Shown here: in pieces, positions 6,995-10,855 of the stretch
How the letters are laid out: the number at the start of each line of letters is the position of its first letter
Numbering within the stretch: position 1 is the first letter of the stretch
DNA from: an uncultured Rhodospirillales bacterium
Lineage (GTDB): Bacteria; Pseudomonadota; Alphaproteobacteria; Acetobacterales; Acetobacteraceae
Assembly (NCBI GenBank): GCA_903904805.1
Contig: CAIVDX010000442.1
Span: 1-10,855 of the forward strand
DNA length: 10,855 bases
Reading direction: 5' to 3'
Notes under the pieces: generated by a model
Database searches by the model: none
Told to the model about the DNA's origin: nothing
Seen by the model: only the letters and a program-made list of their open reading frames with translations
Position numbers and translations under genes: made by a program

Positions 6995-7000
6995 CTCCTT
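6995..7000 (-). promoter_or_regulatory. Ribosome binding site deciding a GTG start for the DHDPS-family gene
   Basis: AAGGAG on the minus strand lies 7 bases before GTG 6987. It makes GTG 6987 the likely start of the aldolase gene, giving residues MRYRKHEV, and argues against the upstream GTG at 7011. Confidence 0.7.
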
Positions 7001-7004
7001 CTGT

Positions 7005-7026
7005 CCCGCACAGGCTAGCTTGCGGG
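7005..7026 (-). other. Hairpin in the largest intergenic gap of the operon
   Basis: The 60-base gap between the ketopantoate-reductase-family gene and the aldolase gene contains a perfect 6-base inverted repeat, CCCGCA (7005-7010) and TGCGGG (7021-7026), around a 10-base loop. The loop includes the palindrome GCTAGC. On the transcript it lies just upstream of the aldolase ribosome site and has no U-run after it. It could be an mRNA processing or stability element, or be fortuitous. Confidence 0.25.
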
Positions 7027-7047
7027 CGGAGGAGCGACAAGACGGAC

Positions 7048-8022
7048 TCAGTAGCAGCCGGACTGTCGCGCGCGCTCGCGCAGCAGCGCCAATATCGATG
7101 CACAGACCGGCATGGCATGGCCGGTCACCCCGCCGAGTTCCACCACCGAGCCCAGCAGCGCGTCGATCTCCATCGGCCGGCCCCGCTCGAGATCCTGGAG
7201 CATCGAGGTCTTGTGCACCCCCACCTCCGCCGCGCCGTCGATCCGCTTTTCCAGCCCGATGGGGAATTTCACCCCCAGCGCCTCGGCCACGGTCTGCGCT
7301 TCGGTCATCATCGCACGGCAGAGATCGCGCAGATCCGGCCGCGTGGTGATGATGTCGAGCGTGGCACCGGTCAGTGCGGAGATCGGGTTGAAGGCGAGAT
7401 TGCCCCACAATTTCACCCAGATCTCATCGCGGATGCGCGGGCGGATCGGTGCTTTCAGGCCGCCTGCGATGAACAGTTTGCTGATCGCCTCGATGCGCTC
7501 GCTGCGGCTGCCGTCTGGCTCGCCCATGCTGAAGCGGTCGCCATAGGTGTGCTCGATCACGCCAGGCTCGATCACCTCCGCGGCTGGATAGACGACGCAG
7601 CCAATCACCTGGCGTGGCGGCAGGATGTCCCAGAGTTTGCCGCCGGGATCGACGGATTCCACAGGTCGGCCGGTCCATGGACCGCTGAGGCCGTAGAAAT
7701 ACCAATAGGGCACGCCATTGATCGCGGTGACCAGTGTGCTCTCTGCGCCCATCATCGCGGCGATCGCAGGTGCCGCGGCTGGCAGGCCGTTGGCCTTCAC
7801 CGCGGCGATGATCACATCCTGACTGCCGGCATCACGCGAATCCGCCACACACCGCACGGGCAGGGTGACGCTGCCATTGGCGTCCTTGAGCGTTACGCCA
7901 TTGGCCACCATCGCCGCCAGATGCGGTCCGCGCGCGATGAAAGTGACCTCCGCCCCGGCCTGGGCGAGCTTTGCGCCCACCAGGCCGCCGATCGCGCCGG
8001 CGCCGAAAATGGCGACCTTCAT
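7048..8022 (-). CDS. Ketopantoate reductase (PanE/ApbA) family NAD(P)-dependent oxidoreductase
   Basis: This 324-residue, two-domain protein has an N-terminal Rossmann fold with GAGAIGG at 7-13 and a C-terminal helical domain containing KLWGNLAFNPISALTG (204-219) and HKTSMLQDLERGRPMEID (270-287). The residues matching the E. coli PanE active site are N102 (INGVP), K204, S273 and E285, so the chemistry of reducing a 2-keto acid to a 2-hydroxy acid is probably kept. R31, just after the second strand (TFIAR), could bind an NADP phosphate. There are no pantothenate genes nearby. Its place between the CoA ligase and the aldolase implies a catabolic keto or hydroxy acid, not ketopantoate. The start is ATG 8022, overlapping the ligase stop by one base (TGATG). 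An in-frame TTG one codon earlier is rejected. Confidence 0.9.
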   Translation of the reverse strand: MKVAIFGAGAIGGLVGAKLAQAGAEVTFIARGPHLAAMVANGVTLKDANGSVTLPVRCVADSRDAGSQDVIIAAVKANGLPAAAPAIAAMMGAESTLVTAINGVPYWYFYGLSGPWTGRPVESVDPGGKLWDILPPRQVIGCVVYPAAEVIEPGVIEHTYGDRFSMGEPDGSRSERIEAISKLFIAGGLKAPIRPRIRDEIWVKLWGNLAFNPISALTGATLDIITTRPDLRDLCRAMMTEAQTVAEALGVKFPIGLEKRIDGAAEVGVHKTSMLQDLERGRPMEIDALLGSVVELGGVTGHAMPVCASILALLRERARQSGCY

Positions 8023-9542
8023 CAACCCAACCCGAGCTTCTGCGCGAGGCCGATGCGCTGCAACTTGCCCGTCGCACCCTTGGGAATTTCCTCTAGGAAC
8101 ACGATCTTGCGCGGCACCTTGAAGGCGGCGATGCGCGCGGCGGCGAATTCGCGCAGGGCCGGCTCGGTGAGGCTCTCGCCCGGGCGCAGCACCACCGCGG
8201 CGGCCACCTCCTCGCCCAGGCTCGCATGCGGCATGCCGAAGGTGACCACCTGCGCCACGGCCGGATGGTCCATCAACACCGTGTCCACCTCCAGCGGGCT
8301 GACCTTCTCGCCACCGCGATTGATCAGTTCCTTCAGCCGGCCGGTCAGTCGCAGATAGCCCTGGGCATCGAGATAGCCCTGGTCGCCAGTGCGGAACCAG
8401 CCATTGGTGAAGCCTTCCGCGTTCGCTTTCGGATTGTTCTCGTACCCGTCGGTCACGTTCGGGCCGCGGATCACCACCTCGCCCAATGTGTCACTGCCCA
8501 GGATGCTGCCATCCTCTGCCATGATCGCCACCTCAGGGCCCGCGGCCACACCCACCGAACCCGGAAAGCGCGCCCGGGGCGGCAGCGGGTTGGAGGCCAT
8601 CTGGTGCGCTGCCTCGGTCATGCCGTAGGACTCGATCACGGGTACGCCGAACGTCTCCTCGAGTGCGGTCATCACCTGGGGCGGCAGCGATGCCGACGAG
8701 GAGCGCAGCAGGCGCAGACGGCCGGCCTTGATGATCTCCTTGTTGCGCTCTGCAAGACCCAGGATCGTCTGGTGCATGGTCGGCACCGCGGTGATCCAGG
8801 TCGGACGGGTCTGCGCGAACCAGCCGAAATGCTTGAAGGCGTTGAAGCCTGGCGTGCACACCACCGAACCACCCGCGCCGACGGAGGACAGCACCGCCGC
8901 TATCAGGCCGTGGATATGGAACAGCGGCATGATGTTGAGGCAGATATCGTCAGGCGTCAGCGCGAGCGAGGTAGCGATATGGGCGGCCGATGCGCAGATA
9001 TTGCGTTGTTTCAGCGGCACGATCTTGGGCCGCGATGTGGTGCCTGAGGTGTGCAGAACCAGCGCTACATCGTCAGGCTGCGCCCAGCCGGGCTGGGCTG
9101 CCGCACCGGACAACTCCGCTGATGGCTCAAGCGTGAAATCGCCCGGGAGGTCGCCGGCCACCAGTTCTATGACGGGCAGGCCGCGGGCGTGGGCCACCGC
9201 GCGTGCCGGCGTTTCCCAGCCCTTCAGTACCACCAGCGCCTTGGCGCCGAGATCGCCGAGATAAAACTCGAACTCGTCAGCCTTGTAGGCGGGGTTCAGC
9301 GGCGCGGTGGTAGTACCGGCGGCGAACACCAGAAAAGCGGTCGCCATTTCAGGCCCGTTCGGCAGCACGATGGCGAGCCGATCGTTGCGGCCAACGCCAA
9401 TAGCATTCAGCTGCGCGATGGTGCGCGTGGCCAATCCACGCAGCCCGCCATGGGTGAGAGCCTCCCTCTCGGGTGCGCCGATCGCTGCGGCCGCCTCAGC
9501 CCCGGTTGCCAGAAGGGCCTGCAAAGTCTCATGTCGCACCAT
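8022..9542 (-). CDS. AMP-forming acyl-CoA synthetase, oxalyl-CoA-synthetase-like (AAE3/Pcs60 type)
   Basis: This 506-residue adenylate-forming enzyme has the full set of core motifs: TSGTTSRPK (165-173) for the phosphate loop, YGMTE (306-310), TGD (385-387), GRLKELINRGGEKVSP (401-416), and the C-terminal PKGATGKLQR with the catalytic lysine K493. The segment after YGMTE, AAHQMASNPLPP, closely resembles what I remember of plant AAE3 and yeast Pcs60 oxalyl-CoA synthetases, so oxalate or a related short keto or dicarboxylic acid is a reasonable substrate guess. An aromatic-acid or medium-chain substrate cannot be excluded. The phosphate loop carries S170 where Gly is usual (TSGTTG). It has a good Shine-Dalgarno (AAGGAG, 8 bases before ATG), 18 bases after the upstream stop, and shares a TGATG junction with the next gene. 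No oxalyl-CoA decarboxylase lies in the window. Confidence 0.9.
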   Translation of the reverse strand: MVRHETLQALLATGAEAAAAIGAPEREALTHGGLRGLATRTIAQLNAIGVGRNDRLAIVLPNGPEMATAFLVFAAGTTTAPLNPAYKADEFEFYLGDLGAKALVVLKGWETPARAVAHARGLPVIELVAGDLPGDFTLEPSAELSGAAAQPGWAQPDDVALVLHTSGTTSRPKIVPLKQRNICASAAHIATSLALTPDDICLNIMPLFHIHGLIAAVLSSVGAGGSVVCTPGFNAFKHFGWFAQTRPTWITAVPTMHQTILGLAERNKEIIKAGRLRLLRSSSASLPPQVMTALEETFGVPVIESYGMTEAAHQMASNPLPPRARFPGSVGVAAGPEVAIMAEDGSILGSDTLGEVVIRGPNVTDGYENNPKANAEGFTNGWFRTGDQGYLDAQGYLRLTGRLKELINRGGEKVSPLEVDTVLMDHPAVAQVVTFGMPHASLGEEVAAAVVLRPGESLTEPALREFAAARIAAFKVPRKIVFLEEIPKGATGKLQRIGLAQKLGLG

Positions 9543-9550
9543 GGAGGTTT

Positions 9551-9556
9551 CTCCTT
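9551..9556 (-). promoter_or_regulatory. Ribosome binding site of the acyl-CoA synthetase gene
   Basis: AAGGAG on the minus strand, 8 bases before ATG 9542, within an 18-base gap after the upstream stop. It supports that ATG as the start and independent ribosome entry at this point in the operon. Confidence 0.7.
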
Positions 9557-9560
9557 GTTG

Positions 9561-10115
9561 TTATAGGCCTGGCACGGGTGCCAGCGGCTTGCTCCCATCC
9601 GGCGTATCGCAGTCAAACACGTTCAACGTCATGGCGATGAAGCCATAATAGCCGATGATGGCCACCAGCTCCACCAAGGCGGTCTGCCCCAGCAGCGCCA
9701 TGGCGCGATCATAGGTCGGCTGACTCATCGTGCGCGTGGCGTAGAGCTCGTGCACGAAATCATAGATCACGGCTTCATCGTCGCGCAGCTCAGGCCGGCG
9801 GCCGGCGCGCAGATCGGCGATCACATGCTCGGCGAGCCCCGCCTTGCGCGCCTCATCTTCATGCACCGCCCATTCGAACTGCGCGGTCCACAGACGCGCG
9901 GTGACGAGGATCACCAGCTCCGACAGGCGTTTGTCCACACCAGTGTGATAGCGGGCGAACGCCCCAAGCTTCTGCGCGCGGTCCGCCAATTCGGGGCTGT
10001 GCAGCCACACGCCGAACGGACCGCCGCCGATGCCGCGCGTGGCGAATATCTCATCCGCCACGCGCCCCTGCTCTGGGGTCATGTCTGCCCGGTCGAGCTT
10101 CGGCAGACGTGACAT
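9561..10115 (-). CDS. Carboxymuconolactone decarboxylase (CMD) family protein, longer type
   Basis: This 184-residue all-helical protein contains the CMD core at about 64-94 (LSELVILVTARLWTAQFEWAVHEDEARKAG), with E67, E81 and H85 as the conserved polar residues. A second helical half (about 115-165) ends in the hydrophobic ELVAIIGYYGFIAMTLN. No CxxC pair is present, so peroxidase activity of the AhpD kind is unlikely. Many relatives of this length in aromatic-acid operons are annotated only at family level. It starts 1 base after the cupin stop and ends 18 bases before the CoA ligase. It may decarboxylate or isomerise a pathway intermediate. It differs clearly in length and sequence from the 101-residue CMD protein in the same operon, so the two are not recent duplicates. 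Confidence 0.87.
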   Translation of the reverse strand: MSRLPKLDRADMTPEQGRVADEIFATRGIGGGPFGVWLHSPELADRAQKLGAFARYHTGVDKRLSELVILVTARLWTAQFEWAVHEDEARKAGLAEHVIADLRAGRRPELRDDEAVIYDFVHELYATRTMSQPTYDRAMALLGQTALVELVAIIGYYGFIAMTLNVFDCDTPDGSKPLAPVPGL

Positions 10116-10116
10116 G

Positions 10117-10674
10117 CTATTCCGCCGCCATGTCAGGGGCCGGAGCGTTTTCCACCTGATCCAGCCAGTCGAAGCCCATCTCCTTCACAATGCGATTGGA
10201 GATCACGATCAGCCGCGCCTCGCCGGTGCCGGTGGCGAAATGCTGGTGCGTGGTGAAGGGCGGCACGTAGATGAAATCGCCGGCCTTCCACTCGCTGCGC
10301 TTGGGCTCCTCCTCCCAGGCCCATTCGAATTCCTCAATGCAGTCGAACTTCAGATCCCAGTGCAGGTCATAGCCTTCGCCTTCCGCGACGAAGAGCACCT
10401 CCTCCCACATATGGCGATGCTTGCCTGAGCGGCTGCCAGGCTGGATGAACTGCATATAGGCCTCGATGCAGCACTCGCGCGTGTTCAGCTTGTGGTGCAC
10501 CAGATGCTTGATGAGCCCGTCAGGTGAATTCTCGAAGGGCTGCTCCTCCGACGTCACGACATTCGGGCGTGTGGCATATTCCTCGCGGAAGGATTTCGAC
10601 TTGGCGATATCCTCGGCGCGAAAATTGACGAACTTCTCGCCGACATGGGCGAAGTCTTTTTCAAGGCGGGGCAT
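10117..10674 (-). CDS. Cupin-domain protein with complete metal site
   Basis: This 185-residue protein has a single cupin barrel. Motif 1, G(x5)HxH(x3)E(x6)G, is exact from G80 to G99, giving ligands H86, H88 and E92. Motif 2, G(x5)Px(x3)H, runs from G132 to H143, with Phe in place of the usual Gly. Between the two motifs lies an unusually acidic, Trp-rich stretch (about 101-130, including EEFEWAWEEE). Around 75 residues precede the barrel. The metal site is intact, so a metal-dependent dioxygenase, isomerase or decarboxylase is possible; a non-catalytic binding role is also possible. The start is supported by AAGGA 8 bases upstream. It follows another cupin gene after 21 bases and precedes the CMD gene after 1 base, so it belongs to the operon. 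The substrate is unknown. Confidence 0.88.
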   Translation of the reverse strand: MPRLEKDFAHVGEKFVNFRAEDIAKSKSFREEYATRPNVVTSEEQPFENSPDGLIKHLVHHKLNTRECCIEAYMQFIQPGSRSGKHRHMWEEVLFVAEGEGYDLHWDLKFDCIEEFEWAWEEEPKRSEWKAGDFIYVPPFTTHQHFATGTGEARLIVISNRIVKEMGFDWLDQVENAPAPDMAAE

Positions 10675-10682
10675 AGGGAGTT

Positions 10683-10687
10683 TCCTT
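10683..10687 (-). promoter_or_regulatory. Ribosome binding site of the cupin gene
   Basis: AAGGA on the minus strand lies 8 bases before ATG 10674, in a purine-rich run, and supports that start. Confidence 0.55.
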
Positions 10688-10695
10688 TCCTGCGG

Positions 10696-10855
10696 TCAGA
10701 GGTAGGTTGGGGGCACAAAGCCCTCGTTGCCCTCTTTGGGCGGGAACGACACGATCTTCTGAAACAGCAGATGCATGAACAGGAACAGCGGCTTTGCCTT
10801 GAACACCAGCAGGATCGCCTCGTTGTCGGGATCGTCGTTGAAGTGCTGATGCACG
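10696..10855 (-). CDS. Second cupin-domain protein, C-terminal fragment (5' end outside window)
   Basis: Only about 52 codons before the TGA at 10696-10698 are visible; the start lies to the right of the window. The fragment begins VHQHFNDDPDNEAILLVFKA, which fits the end of cupin motif 2, with H-x3-N intact in HQHFN. It continues with a hydrophobic LFLFMHLLFQKIV and a short Pro-rich tail ending PPTYL. The HQHF core is shared with the cupin encoded just downstream, so the two probably form a pair, either as subunits of one complex or as divergent duplicates. It is the first gene of the operon seen here, 21 bases before the next. The function is unknown. Confidence 0.72.
   Translation of the reverse strand, partial: VHQHFNDDPDNEAILLVFKAKPLFLFMHLLFQKIVSFPPKEGNEGFVPPTYL

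Noticed and set aside
6988..7011. A longer aldolase start at GTG 7011
   Set aside because: The ribosome site AAGGAG at 6995-7000 would then lie inside the gene. GTG 6987 has ideal spacing from it.
6154..8358. A 734-codon open frame on the plus strand
   Set aside because: It lies opposite two convincing genes (aldolase and ketopantoate-reductase family). Its translation is rich in His, Arg and Gln with no recognisable domain, typical of a shadow frame in high-G+C DNA.

Overview
The window holds 14 genes, all on the minus strand, so it reads right to left. High G+C and the gene families fit a proteobacterium, perhaps a sphingomonad or another alphaproteobacterium with an aromatic-catabolism island. 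That placement rests on family resemblance and composition only; there is no rRNA or other marker gene.

From about 10855 down to 1504 lies one tightly packed catabolic operon of 13 genes. In transcription order it encodes: a cupin (only its C-terminus is in the window), a second cupin, a carboxymuconolactone decarboxylase (CMD) family protein, an AMP-forming acyl-CoA synthetase resembling oxalyl-CoA synthetases, a ketopantoate-reductase-family oxidoreductase, a dihydrodipicolinate-synthase (DHDPS) family aldolase, an ornithine cyclodeaminase/mu-crystallin family protein, a small CMD-family protein, LigA-type and LigB-type subunits of a class III extradiol dioxygenase, a small recombinase-like helix-turn-helix protein, a Rieske non-heme iron oxygenase alpha subunit, and a short-chain dehydrogenase. 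Most junctions are 4-base ATGA overlaps, 1-base TGATG overlaps or 1-base gaps. The largest gap inside the operon is 60 bases. This implies one transcript with translational coupling. The promoter must lie upstream, beyond base 10855. No regulator, transporter or Rieske reductase gene is present in the window.

The most economical reading is that the Rieske oxygenase and the dehydrogenase turn an aromatic acid into a catechol-type diol (or the oxygenase O-demethylates a methoxylated substrate). LigAB then opens the ring, and the DHDPS-type aldolase, the cyclodeaminase-family and ketopantoate-reductase-family proteins, the CMD proteins, the cupins and the CoA ligase process the ring-cleavage product. 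The usual protocatechuate 4,5-cleavage enzymes (LigC, LigI, LigJ and LigK types) are absent from the window, so the lower pathway may be non-canonical. The substrate is unknown.

Downstream of the operon, from 1463 to the left edge, lies an unrelated, even more G+C-rich gene for a polytopic membrane protein of the GT-C-like / '6-pyruvoyl-tetrahydropterin synthase related' type, cut off at its 3' end. There is no gene-free stretch longer than 60 bases. I saw no tRNA, rRNA, insertion sequence, CRISPR array or phage feature.
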